Positions 21,680-32,700 of a stretch of 38,359 nucleotides of DNA are shown here, in pieces (within the stretch, counting starts at the first letter, position 1; each line of letters begins with the position of its first letter). A model generated the notes under the pieces. It saw only the letters and a program-made list of their open reading frames with translations, was not told the DNA's origin and ran no database searches. This DNA is from Priapulus caudatus (taxonomy: Eukaryota > Priapulida > Priapulimorpha > Priapulimorphida > Priapulidae): assembly GCF_000485595.1 (NCBI RefSeq), contig NW_014577068.1, forward strand, positions 31,223-69,581, written 5' to 3'. Both the position numbers and the translations under genes were made by a program.

Positions 21680-22096
21680 TCTCTCTCTCTCTTCTCTCAC
21701 TCTCTCTCTTTCTATCTCTTCTCTCTCTCTCTTCTCTCTCTCTCTCTCTCCCTTTCTCTCTCTCTCTCTCTCTCGCTCTCTCTCTCTCTTCTCTCTCTCT
21801 CCTCTCTCTCTTTCTCTCTGCTCTCTCTCTCTCTCTTTCTTTCTCTCTGTCTCTCTCTCTCTCTTTCTCTCTGTCTTTCTCTCTCTCTTTTTCTCTCTGT
21901 CTCTCTCTCTCGCGCGCCTCTCGATATCTCTCTCTCACTCTTTCTCTCTGTCTCTCACTGCTTTCTCTCTCTTTAACTTTCTCATCCTTCCTCCTCTCTC
22001 CCTTCCCCCTTCCCTCCCTCCCTCTCTTTCTCTCTCTCGCTCTCTCTTTCTCTTTCTCTCCATCCCTCTCCATCCCTCCCTCTCTCTCTCTCCCTC
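21600..22096. repeat. Interrupted (CT)n tract, about 500 bp
   Basis: Near-pure pyrimidine strand; such tracts can form triplex (H-DNA). The Ser/Leu-rich open frames across it are artefacts. Confidence 0.95.
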
Positions 22097-22225
22097 TTCT
22101 CTGCCTTCGTTATGGTTCCTCCTCTGTCACGCCTGTCGGTAAGGGCGTTTAGGTAGAAGTCATTTCCATAAGTACGGTTTCTTATCCTGTAAGAGGGAAT
22201 TCTGTCAAGTGACCCGGACTCTCCT

Positions 22226-22373
22226 CTCTCACACACAGCAGACACACACGCGACGCACGCACGCACGCACGCACGCGCACACACACACACGACACACACA
22301 CACACTTCACACCACAACACATACACACACAACACAACACACACACACCACCACACACACACACAGCACTACG

Positions 22374-22413
<40 letters not shown>

Positions 22414-22584
22414 CACACACACACACACACAAAACACACACATCACACAACACACATAATACAGGACACACACCACACACACACATCACACCACTTACAC
22501 ACACACACACACCACACAGCACACCACAACACACACACACAAACACAACACACACAGACGCAACACACGCACGCATCCACAACA

Positions 22585-22629
<45 letters not shown>

Positions 22630-22638
22630 GCACACACA
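22226..22638. repeat. Interrupted (CA)n tract, about 410 bp
   Basis: CA dinucleotides with many single-base breaks (CACC, CAAC), plus ACGC units at 22248-22275. The open frames are artefacts. Confidence 0.95.
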
Positions 22639-22764
22639 GCATGATGACTATCTGATGACGTCTGTACTACAGTGAGCATTAGTATAGCATAACAATAGTA
22701 TCGAGGACGTTGCGCTTCAATGGCCACTGCTGCGATTTGTTGCCGAACATAGCATTCGGCCAAA

Positions 22765-23160
22765 TTATCATACAATGTATCATGATATGCTTATAACATG
22801 TTTAAGTTATAGTTTACAACCCAAAAATGATATATAATAAGTGTATATATGCAATAAAAACATAATATAGATATTACATATAACATATATATAATATATG
22901 ATACTATATATATATATATAGTATATATATTATAGTATATATATATAAAAGTTATCATTACAATGCATATGTTACATTCCAAGCTTTATGTCTAACAACC
23001 CTCAAAAATGGTATATTAATGGTGTATAAATAAAACATATATTTAATAAGCCTACTAATTATATACATACTATATCAGTTATCATACAATGCATATGTAG
23101 TGCATCTGGTAAAGTTTTGAGATACAACTCAAAGATGCTTGGGTCTAAAAGCGGCAAAAA
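22765..23160. repeat. Degenerate AT-rich tandem repeat, three partial units
   Basis: Units begin with TTATCATACAATGCATATG-like sequence at 22765, 22952 and 23079. The first two are followed by a related segment (AACCC.AAAAATG.TATA.TAA). Unit lengths are unequal (about 187 and 127). No coding content. Confidence 0.55.
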
Positions 23161-23865
23161 AACCTCCAACATTTAATGTATAACATATATTATAATTATA
23201 TATATAACAGGCATTGACTTCGTGGTGAAGTTACGTGAGTCCTCTCATTAATGGTTATATATTAGCTTATGTGCGCGCGAGTGTACAGTAAAAGCGGCAT
23301 GTGGATTCATGTGAATATGTTACGAAGCTGTTCGCTTCTATGCACGTGTAGCGCGAGTGTATGATGAACAGGACACTTCCTGTAGAAGTGCGTATCGCCA
23401 TGTATATGATGTCCACAGTAAGGCACGTGCGCTGGGCGTAATGAGCTGATGTCGATATTTCTTAGAACAGATGACTCGTAGCGCATGTTTAGTAGCAGGC
23501 ATGTACCATAGATTGAGGTATATGTGGTGTGCACGCACACGTGCGTGCGTTTTGACGTTGAGAGAGCCTAGAGGTGCGCTATGATTAGTGTCGTTTGAGC
23601 CTCGTCTTGATGTAGTATGGTGGTGTGCGTACGCCTTCGTTATCGTACAGATCATCCGTATCCCCCACACTCCCACCTGCCTGTGCTCCCGTGCAGGCAG
23701 CGTGCGCACTCGCCGTGCTCTGTGCGCTGTGAGTGCTATGGTAAACTTCGTCTAACCATTCATCACAATGTGAACTTCTGTTATCATTCTAGCTGCCTGC
23801 CAGTCCGGTGTTTGAATAACTTCACGCCACGTTCCCGGCCTTAACTGACTCACATGTTTAATAAA
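23161..23865. other. No gene recognised
   Basis: Mixed composition; includes a short ACACGTGCGTGCGTT patch near 23537. Open frames are short and unlike proteins. Confidence 0.5.
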
Positions 23866-24200
23866 CATGTGAAACATCGCTATTGCGATCAGAATCATGA
23901 AGAACTGCTCGTCAATCACTGCAGGCGAAACGCCAAAGCAAATACAACGGATGGCAATATACCAGATCTGTGTTACACACACGCAGCTAGGCCTGCATAG
24001 CTCCCCAATCATTGCCGTTGATACAAGATCACGTATTCTCAAACTCCTGTTTAGTATGGTGATTGTGACCCTAACCCTTAACCCTAGTAAACAAAAAAAT
24101 ACTTTTGTTGTTATTAAATTGTTGTAAATAAATCCATGTAATATTGGATAAACATTAGAAAAATAAGAAGACCAGGGAAAATAAATGAAAAAACAATGGG
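23866..24200. repeat. Dispersed repeat R1, copy 2
   Basis: Matches 9044-9334 with many differences; shares TGAAACATCGCT, ACACACGCAGCTAGG, CTCAAACTCCTGTTTA and TTATTAAATTGTTGTAAAT. It carries a telomere-like CCCTAACCCTTAACCCTA at 24069-24086. Confidence 0.7.
24068..24086. repeat. Short interstitial telomere-like repeat
   Basis: ACCCTAACCCTTAACCCTA, about three CCCTAA units with one extra T, inside R1 copy 2. Copy 1 has only CCTAACCTA at the same place. Confidence 0.7.
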
Positions 24201-25320
24201 GGATACTCCCAAAAAACGAACATTTCGGTTCGGTGGTCGTGGTTGCCGTGACGGATGCGGGTTACACGCACGCACCACGTGGCCTGCCCGAGGTCGATCG
24301 CCTACTGCTCCTAGGCCGTGTGTGGTGTTAATGGAGGGGATGCGGCGGGGTGCAAGAGCGTTGACAGCCACTGTGGGCGGTCATTGGGAGGGAAGGTATT
24401 CGAGGCGAACGAGAGGCGATGGCAGGGAGAGAGGCGCGGTGATTGTATCAACCAATCAGAATTTTGGCAGCGAGAGAGGAGACAGGCACGTCAGCGAGGT
24501 GAAACAATCGGTGTAGAAGTGGGCATGTGGGTGGGTTAACCAGCTTAAGTGTTTCATTGGGATGGCAGCGCGGATTCATGTGACGGCGTCTAACTGTGTA
24601 ACACTTTTTAACGGCGCTTTTTCCGGTGGAGGAGCGAGGGATCGTGATTAATAGATACCAGAAAAGAATAGGAGGATGAAGAAGAAGAAGTACGCAAAAC
24701 GGTGCTAAGCGATGCGGAAGAGGAGGGGTCGAAGGTGGAGGAAGTGGAGGGAGTGACCAGAAAAAAAAGAAAGAGAGAGATGACGAAGAAAAGAGTGAGA
24801 AGAGAGAGAAGGAGTCACACGAGATGATGATCAAGTCAAAAGATCAACATGGTATGGACCGAGAATGTGGAAAGAGTATATAAAACGAGAATTCCCAGTG
24901 AATTCCCCAGTATGGTAATCCGCGCCCGTTTGTTATTTAACATTGCCAAGTATGGGGAGCGTGCCGCTTGCATATATGAACTCAAACTTCCGGTTTGCAA
25001 CGAAGAGGACAGGGCGTTCCGGGGAGGAAGCGGTGAGAGCAACAAGGAGCGGAGGAGCAGAGGTAGGTCATTTTTTACTCCGAGTAGAGTCATATCAAGA
25101 ACAATAGGCCACGATGCATAAAGAGAGGCGAGCGAGGGGCGCGTACGCCAGTTGGAGATTGATGGACAAGAGTCAGAGCAGTGCAAAGGCTCAGACGTGA
25201 TAGTTTGTAAGGTTGGAGCTCGGCAGAATGTCACTGAGGAAAGATGTAGAGGGCCAGGACCGCCGGACCAAGTAAGAGCCCGGTAACAGGATGCTCAGAG
25301 ACACGGTGAGCCGTACATCC
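24201..25320. other. No supportable gene; purine-rich patch at 24660-24840
   Basis: Includes GAAGAAGA and GGAGGA runs. The open frames 24849-25121 (+) and 24836-25234 (-) overlap each other and match nothing I recognise. The plus frame has a short protein-like start (RARLLFNIAKYGERAACIYE); a retroelement remnant is possible but unsupported. Confidence 0.45.
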
Positions 25321-25322
25321 TG

Positions 25323-25350
25323 AACCCTAACCCTAACTCTAACCCTAACC
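25323..25350. repeat. Interstitial telomere repeat, about four units
   Basis: Reads AACCCTAACCCTAACTCTAA then CCCTAACC: CCCTAA units with one C-to-T change. Confidence 0.85.
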
Positions 25351-25565
25351 GCAAATCCTATTTTAATAATATATAATAACAAAGTCTAATGTGTAGTTTG
25401 ATTCTGTGTTGTAAGTGAAAGATGTACATCATGTTGTTATCTTAAAAGTGGTATTGTTAAACTATAATCATGTCAAATGCGTTAATTGGAGAAAAAAATG
25501 TTCAAGCGAATACAAAGATACGGAACATACAGAAAACAGGAAAACTAATTAGAAAACGATAGCGT

Positions 25566-25616
25566 GTTCGCGATGCCACGCCGACCTTCATATTGACGCT
25601 GGCGCTCTAACCGCTA
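25566..25616 (-). mobile_element. Possible tRNA-like SINE head (weak)
   Basis: On the minus strand TAGCGGTTAGAG (25616-25605) resembles a Pol III A box, and about 30 bases further GGCATCGCGAAC (25577-25566) resembles a damaged B box. No full tRNA fold. Confidence 0.3.
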
Positions 25617-25764
25617 CCCTATGAAGACTATTATTGGTTTAGGATTTGAATGTGCTATGTATATGAAAATACTGTGACGTCATTGAGTGACGAAACAAGC
25701 TCAATCCAATAGCAGCACGCTCCATACAGCCCTATGTTCTTGATTGACCTAGGAAAAAAAATCA

Positions 25765-26012
25765 CCGCGTCCGGGGTCGGCGAAATTTTTTTCCCCAACA
25801 GGTTTACCTATTTACAGTAAATGAGTAGTAAAATTACGTTTAACCCTAAACCCTAAACTACCCTAACCCTAATTAAATTTAATTAACACTAATAAATGAA
25901 ATTAACACGCCTGCCGCACATGTGAACACGCCTGCCTTTGAACCAATCAGGAGGCAGGATTTTACTGTAATAGGTAAACCTGTTTGGGAAAAAATATTTC
26001 TCGTCCGGGCCC
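25765..26012. mobile_element. Inverted-repeat element enclosing telomere repeats, 248 bp
   Basis: Arms 25765-25820 and 25961-26012 are inverted copies: each includes AACAGGTTTACCTATT, ACAGTAAA, a poly-T or poly-A block and CGTCCGGG. The loop contains CCCTAA-type repeats (25841-25872). No coding capacity. Fits a MITE-like element of the CGAAATTTTTTCCCC family. Confidence 0.6.
25841..25872. repeat. Interstitial telomere repeat
   Basis: TAACCCTAAACCCTAAACTA followed by CCCTAACCCTAA, a mix of CCCTAA and CCCTAAA units. Confidence 0.85.
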
Positions 26013-26725
26013 ACTAGTCCAAACTGCATGCAGTGCCCCTTCCCACACTCAGGATAATACCACTGCCACAATGCTAGCACTATTTTTAAAGTGGGCGGAG
26101 CTCCGGGGAAATCCAGCAAATGGCAATCCAACAGCTGCGAAGTCGCCGTCGAACAAAACATTCGAAATTTCTATGATTTGCATGTTTGTTGGTGGACAAA
26201 TTTAGATGTTTTAAGTTGAATACGCACAAGTATCAAAAGACAATGTTGTGAGAATTAGGTATATGGCAATCATTCCAAAAATTCATGATAAATACATGAA
26301 CTTAGTTTAGTAAACAGCGCGTAATGATTTGAAAGTAGTAAATGGGCGCACTATTTCGTATCACTATTTATCAAATTTCTCATAAAATAATGGTTGGATT
26401 TTTAATATCTTTGCAGCTTTTATAAGTACACACCGTATTACATAGGACAGGAGTAACGGGGTCGCTGTAAAACTTATGTAAAAAAAGCGTAAGAAATTCT
26501 TACGGAAATCAGCTTGTGGCAGTGGTAGAATTGAGCCAGAGCGAGAGCGCCATCTGTCGTCGGAGTTTGCCACTAGTCGAGAACAGACGAACAGAGAAAC
26601 TTCCACAAATACGTTTAGCGTAAACACTATAATTATCAGGGACATCGACATTAAATAATATATTACAGCCTGTACCAAATCAATACGAAAATTAGTATAA
26701 GCAGGGTGTGTAATGACAGATATGT
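26013..26725. other. No gene recognised
   Basis: Mixed AT-rich sequence. Minus-strand frames at 25889-26161 and 26364-26678 show no domain or exon structure. Confidence 0.5.
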
Positions 26726-26766
26726 CTCGGGCGCGAAAATTTTTTTTCCACGAAAGTTTCGGACCA
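26726..26766. repeat. Dispersed CGCGAAAATTTTTTTTCC motif, copy
   Basis: Reads TCGGGCGCGAAAATTTTTTT then TCCACGAAAGTTTCGGACC, parallel to 8544-8585. Confidence 0.6.
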
Positions 26767-26834
26767 CAGCCAATCAGCGCACTCCATTCACTCGACTTCC
26801 TCGAAGCAACAATGTAAAATGAATACCCCCCATC

Positions 26835-26852
26835 TCTAACCCTAACACTAAC
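26835..26852. repeat. Short telomere-like repeat
   Basis: TCTAACCCTAACACTAAC, about two and a half CCCTAA-like units, 30 bases before the CACG minisatellite. Confidence 0.6.
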
Positions 26853-26876
26853 TACTTATACTATAACTATAGACCC

Positions 26877-27236
26877 AACCACGCACGCACGTGTACGTGC
26901 ACACGCACGCACGCACGCATGCACGCTCGTGTACGTGCCCACGCACGCACGTGTACGTGCACACGCACGCACGCACGCATGCACGCTCGTGTACGTGCCC
27001 ACGCACGCACGTGTACGTGCACACGCACGCACGCACGCACGTGTAAGTTTACACGCACGCACGCACGCATACACACACGCACGCACGCACGTGTACGTGC
27101 ACACGCACGCACGCACGTGTAAGTTTACACGCACGCACGCACGCACACACGCAAGCATGCACGCACGTGTACGTGCACACGCACGCACGCATGTGTACGT
27201 GCACACGCACGCACGCAGCACGCGCGTGTACGTGCA
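26877..27236. repeat. (CACG)n minisatellite with 60-bp higher-order unit
   Basis: Clean ACGC/CACG units. 26881-26940 and 26941-27000 are identical 60-base units; later units are variants containing GTGTAAGTTTACAC or GTGTACGTGCAC. Long alternating purine-pyrimidine runs favour Z-DNA. It marks the inner end of the clean arm of fold-back 2. Confidence 0.95.
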
Positions 27237-28261
27237 CTACATAAACAGTGCTTTATATCAGAACATTTGGTCATTCATCTGTAAATGTCAAGCAGCACGC
27301 TTCGCTTCTGCCAACCACAAAACATAACAAATACACGTGACCTGATCTATGACGTCACGTGAAACATCGCTATTAGACCTGCGCGATGACGTGTGCATAT
27401 GTTTGCTAGTGAATTAGACCCGCTAAAATTCGAGACTGTTCGCTGGCAGCAATTGATCCGTGCGCCGGCCTTTCGATTTGGTGCACGGATCAATAGCTGC
27501 CAGCGCGTGATACTTTTGTAGGACGTTCCCGCGGTCGCGTGCGCCTTGCTGCGGAACTGCGCGCAAGATCTGCGCTTAGCGGGCAGGATTAACACCTCTC
27601 AGGCGACGCTTCTCTGGTATCCGGTCTCTCGTCTGGATAGACATGCAGCGAACTGCATCCTACCAGTCTATGTTTACGTTAGTGCACGTACTGCTCCCGA
27701 TGCCCTTAATTGTCACAAGCTCGATATACATACATGCAGCAAACTGTCGATGTCCCAGGCAACACCTGGCAGGGTTCAAACAAAAAGACATTACCTAACT
27801 GCCGATGTGAGGGGGGAGCCAATGTGTATATCAGTGTTATCACTGACGAATTAACCATGCACGGGCACCGCACCGTCTGTGACACGGCCTTTGCCAGGCT
27901 TCGTTAACGAGTGCAAATGCTTATAGTGGACTCTACTAGTACTGTTCATCAAGGCGCAGCGGACTGGGAAATAAGAGACAACTGCTTGAAATAGACTATA
28001 TATACTGCGGCGGTTCGTACATGCCACCCTGAGGAGGAACACTTTCTGTCACCTAGTCATTTCTTTGAATCCGTGCGCTGGCTTTCATTATGGCGCACGG
28101 ATCCACCATGTTATCTTTTCTTTTCTCTTTGCCGCGCGCACTTTTCTTCTATGCGCGGCCAGTACTCCATATTTGGCCATCTTCCATATCATTTCAGTTA
28201 CACTTGCATCACTTCCACTGGATACAGAGTGTGCAAGACTATAGCACTATAGACTATAGAG
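27237..28261. other. No gene; unique arm sequence
   Basis: Holds repeat R2 (27579-27635) and short hairpins such as the CGGATCAATTGCTGCCAGCG-like pair near 27445-27505. No exon seen. Confidence 0.5.
27579..27635 (+). repeat. Dispersed repeat R2, copy 4
   Basis: GCGGGCAGGATTAACACCTC and the GGTATCCGGTCTCTC segment, nearly identical to 8189-8245 at a distance of 19 kb. Confidence 0.85.
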
Positions 28262-28312
28262 TGTGATAGATAGATAGATGGATAGATAGATAGATAGATT
28301 GATTGATTGATG

Positions 28313-28359
<47 letters not shown>

Positions 28360-28460
28360 TAGATAAGATAGAATAGATAGAACTAGATAGACTAGATAGA
28401 TAGATGAGATAGATAGTAGATAGATAGAATAGATAGATCAGATAGATATAGATTATAGAT
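28262..28460. repeat. (GATA)n microsatellite
   Basis: GATA units with GATT and AGATGA interruptions. Mirror of the CTAT block at 18560-18780. Confidence 0.95.
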
Positions 28461-28493
28461 ATAGATACATACATAAATACATACATACATACA

Positions 28494-28524
<31 letters not shown>

Positions 28525-28968
28525 ACATACATACATGACCATACAACAGTACTACAATACGTACGTACGTACGTACGTAGTTACGTAACGTAACGTACGT
28601 AGCGTACGTAACGTACGTATCCGTATGTAGGTAGGTAGGTAATAGGTAGGTAGGTACGGTATGTAGGTTAGTACAACGCTAGGTAAGGTAGGTAAGGTAG
28701 GTAGGTTAAGGTAGCGTAGGTAGGTCAGGTCGGTAAGGTAGGTTAGGTTAGGTAGGTAGGTAGGTAGGTAGGTAGGTAGCCTAGGTAGGTAGGTAGGTAG
28801 GTAGGTAGGTAGGTAGGGTAGGTTAGGTAGTAGGTAGGTAGTAAGGTAGTAGGTAGGTAAGGTAGGTAGGTAGGTAGGTAGGTAGTAAGGTAGGTAGGTA
28901 GGTAGGTAGGTAGTAGTAGGTAGGTAGGTAGGTAGGTAGGTAGGTAGGTAGGTAGGTAGGTTAGATAG
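28461..28968. repeat. (ACAT)n, (ACGT)n and (GGTA)n microsatellites
   Basis: ACAT units to about 28535, ACGT units at 28558-28625, then GGTA units to 28960. Open frames across it are artefacts. Confidence 0.95.
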
Positions 28969-29599
28969 ATAGATAGAAGAATAGATTCTTTTCTTTGGGA
29001 ATTTTTCTTTCAACCAAGTGGTCACCAACTGAGCGCTTTATTTCCCGGGCAACGCCGGGTGTCCTAGCTGCTAGTATTACATATATGACACGCTCATAAA
29101 ATAAACTAATACCTCCACACTAGTTATCGGAGTATTTTCACAGTCTTTCGAAGCTATGAAAACAGAGTTATATTTCTCACTGTGTTCATCATTATTATCT
29201 TGCACTAAACTCAAATCAATTATTGCCAGGATCTCAAATGGTTTTAAGGTTTTAACCTATATTTCTGTTTAATTTCGTTGCGACATTGACACATCTTAAT
29301 CACATACCATGAATTCCTTCCGTAAGCAAATGATTCTAGAACGATATCAATTCTGACAGCAATTATTTACAAGACAAGTCCCTGCTCTTGCTACGATTAA
29401 GATGTGAATAAGGTCATAGCCACGAAAGCAGCTCATCGTGTGGCAAACCTGAATCGACAGATGTTCAGCACGCGCACAAGGATTTGGTTCTTTATATTAA
29501 GACGTTTATCATCACGAATCGCGTATTGCCATATTTGCCATATTGACAAAGCAGCTGGGTTGTTTCTGTGGGAATAAGCTCATGGTCGATGAGCCATAG
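28969..29599. other. Trypsin upstream region
   Basis: Unique sequence between the GGTA block and the TATA box. It presumably holds regulatory sequence, but I recognise no specific site. Confidence 0.5.
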
Positions 29600-29607
29600 T
29601 ATAAAAA
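29600..29607 (+). promoter_or_regulatory. TATA box of the trypsin gene
   Basis: TATAAAAA 58 bases before the A of the first exon ATG. A start about 25-30 bases downstream would give a short 5' UTR of 30-40 bases, usual for digestive protease genes. The copied arm has lost this box. Confidence 0.7.
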
Positions 29608-29664
29608 TCCGTGCAGCTCCAGTTTACTTCATTCCTGATCAGCCACTGGAAGAGTAGCTGCAAG

Positions 29665-29722
29665 ATGACGCTTCTAATCGCCTTCGCTTTGGTTTGTGTT
29701 GCCGCTGCAGATCTGCAGGGAG
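29665..29722 (+). CDS. Trypsin exon 1 (signal peptide)
   Basis: Starts at the first ATG after the TATA box (context CAAGATGA). Encodes [19 protein letters not shown], a hydrophobic signal peptide with cleavage likely after the Ala run. Ends in phase 1 at AG|GTACGT. Confidence 0.88.
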
Positions 29723-32700
29723 GTACGTATGCAATATGATTCTATTTAACTTGTCTGTGAGTCGTTCCGTGTTGTCTGTGAGTAAAATTCCGTGATATTA
29801 ACGTTGTCTATGCACCGTCCGTGCATGACTATACACCGGCTTCTGCCAGGTAAGGTGAAATACTCTATTTTACGGTTATTTTTTGCGTAGATATTAATTT
29901 CGCTTGATTTCATGCATGAATGATACTTACCGTATGAATAATTGAAAAATACTAGTATGATAAAATTAGTTGCTATAATTTATCGTAACCATTACGCAAA
30001 CTAAATTATAGCAAAACCAAAATCTATAATATAAGAAACATGTTGCCTACCTGCCTGCCTGCTTGCGCGCGCGCGCGTGTGTACATGAATTGATATTAAC
30101 ATAAAAACATTTGTACTATGTTTTAAGGTCTTAATCCTGGCAGACCGAGATGGCCACGCTTACCCGAAGGTGCGTTCGATCAATTTCCCAATAGTTACTA
30201 TATATATAAAAAATTTATTTCACTGGCAGACACGATTAGCGTGGTTGCGCCTACTGACTCCTATACATTGTAGAATTTTTTTCTGCGTTAAACCTGTCGA
30301 TAACATCAGAAGTGAATGGAAACAAAATTGTTTTTATTCACGCCTGATAATATACTGATCATAATAATTTCGCCATGGTTCAACAACATAGCTTAATTAC
30401 CATCGTTCGCAGACCACTCAGGTGCGTAAAATGAAAGACACCATACTACATTTGCAGGTGTCAAACCTATGGATGATTCTAAAATTGTCGGCGGAGCAAC
30501 GACCACCATCGATAAGTTTCCCTACCAGGTAAATGAGCAATACGAAAAAAGCTTATCGTGTTCATGTTCCGCCGAGAGATGGAAGAGAGAGATGGTAGGG
30601 AGATAAGGCAGAAACAAAGAATACTTGATGATCTCAACGGCAGACATTCGAAACTGCCTCGACTTGATTTATTTACAAAATTCACGCGATTTGTTCAAAT
30701 GCGTGACAGGAAACTCTTCCCATAGTCCACACTTTGTACATTCTGGTATGGGCTTGCTTATAATAAAACGCTATACAACCATATTTACCATATACCGTAT
30801 ACCATGAATATATAAGTATATTTTAATTTTAATCCACTTGAACTGTTTACAAAGCTCCATATTGTAACATATACTGCAAATATGCTAATTGTATAGATTT
30901 CATGCAAATTAGGCTCTTGTTTATGATATTCTGAAATCTAATTTAACGTAAAAGGTAAACATTCTTTACAAAATAACATATAAATCTGAAATATAAATTA
31001 GAGACGATCACCAATATTTTCTTGACCCAAACGATAAATTTTGCGCAATAAACATTAGCAGCTCTGTCAAAGGCGTTACCTAGAGGTACGTACATTCGAT
31101 TTAATAGACTCAATTCCAAATTTTGTTTACGACATTTAATATTGTGTTTGCCTCCAGGTTGCCATGTACAAGGATGGTAATTTCATCTGCGGTGGTGAAC
31201 TGATCCGTACCAATGTGGTACTCACGGCCGCTCATTGCGTTCATAGGTAATATATATATATATATATATATATAATTATATCTATATAGTATTACTGTAA
31301 CGGCCGCGCGTAATTTCACGTATCTCTTCCGAAACCGCCGTAAGGAATGTCACATTTTTCTCTTACCGGGGGGTTTCCAATGTCGCGAAGATGATGCGCT
31401 ATATCACTAGGCTTTATTTTGCATGACAATTAATTCTCTGATGATGAGAGTGCATAATTTTGTCTCCAGTTGTTGTCATTTTTGCGCAATTTAACCTGCA
31501 TCTGGAAATCTGAACTTTATATCTATATCTATATCTATATATATATATTATGTATATATATATATGTATATATATATATGTATATATTATCTGTGACTTA
31601 GGATCATTTTATAAGTTAACTGACAAGTGTTACAATTTAGTCTTTCAAGTTTACATAGTATACAATTGGTGAGAAATGGATTTTGAAACGTACCTTGATA
31701 CGTGGTAGCATTTAAAAAAGCACAAATAAAACTATTAATTGTCTAAGTAAATCATTAAAGCTAACATAGCGTCATAGGTGTTCGCTGAAACTCTGCATCG
31801 CACCTGAACCCAATTGCACCACACCCCGTAATGTCGACCCAGGCCTCTTGTTGAAAAAATTTCATTGACTTGCTACGTTTTGTCTTGCTCCTTTGTTTCA
31901 TATCCACGATGTTTCGACAGAATGCGTGTGTAAATTACAGGTATGAGAACTCACCAAGCAGATTTGAAATCAGAGTCGGCTCGACAACGTATTCTGGAGG
32001 AACTAGACACAGGGTCAATAATTATTCAGTTTCATATTACATCTTTTTTTGCTTAACTTGCTATCGGTGTGTGCCGTCGATTAACTAGACTATAGCACCA
32101 AGACTATTATCCCTAAAAAATCGATATGGTATCAAACTGGCGCGCGCCCAGCGTAGCGTACATACACAAATCTTTGAAGCGGGTTAAGTTGGCACTGATT
32201 GATTGTTCATGCACAGTTTAGCTTGTTACGTCACTCGACAGACAGCTATTGTACTTTTATGTGATCTAAATAAAGTTATGCACATGCGTATTGCAAAATC
32301 TGACGCGCGCCTGGCCCCACATTGCGTACAGACATGTTCAAAGCGGGCTAACTTGGAGCGTACAAAATTAGCTCTCTTCGAAGCGGGCCTGTCCCTCCTT
32401 CATTTGCGAAGCCAAATTGGTGCAGGCCAGCGCGTATTCGGAGCGGGATAGCGTGTACACACTGAACAAAATTGACGCGCGCTTGGCGCGCACCAGTTTA
32501 ATACCATATCAAATTTGTAGTCTGTACGGGGTATATAGACGCCGAGACTACAGCGCAAACTGTTCGACCGTAGGCCGTTCAATGCGGAATGATGTTATAC
32601 ATTTCTCTGTTTTTGGTCGTCTAAGTACCAATAATTATCACTTAAAACTTTACAGGTATCGCGCGTGAACAAGCACAGCTCGTATAACTCATACACAACT

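Noticed and set aside
21369-22655. Ser/Leu-rich and His/Thr-rich open frames
   Set aside because: Direct readings of TTTAT, CT and CA repeats.
26877-27236. CRISPR-like array
   Set aside because: Tandem units without unique spacers, in animal DNA; it is a minisatellite.
28552-29028. Tyr/Leu/Pro/Thr-rich minus-strand frame of 158 codons
   Set aside because: Reading of the GGTA microsatellite.
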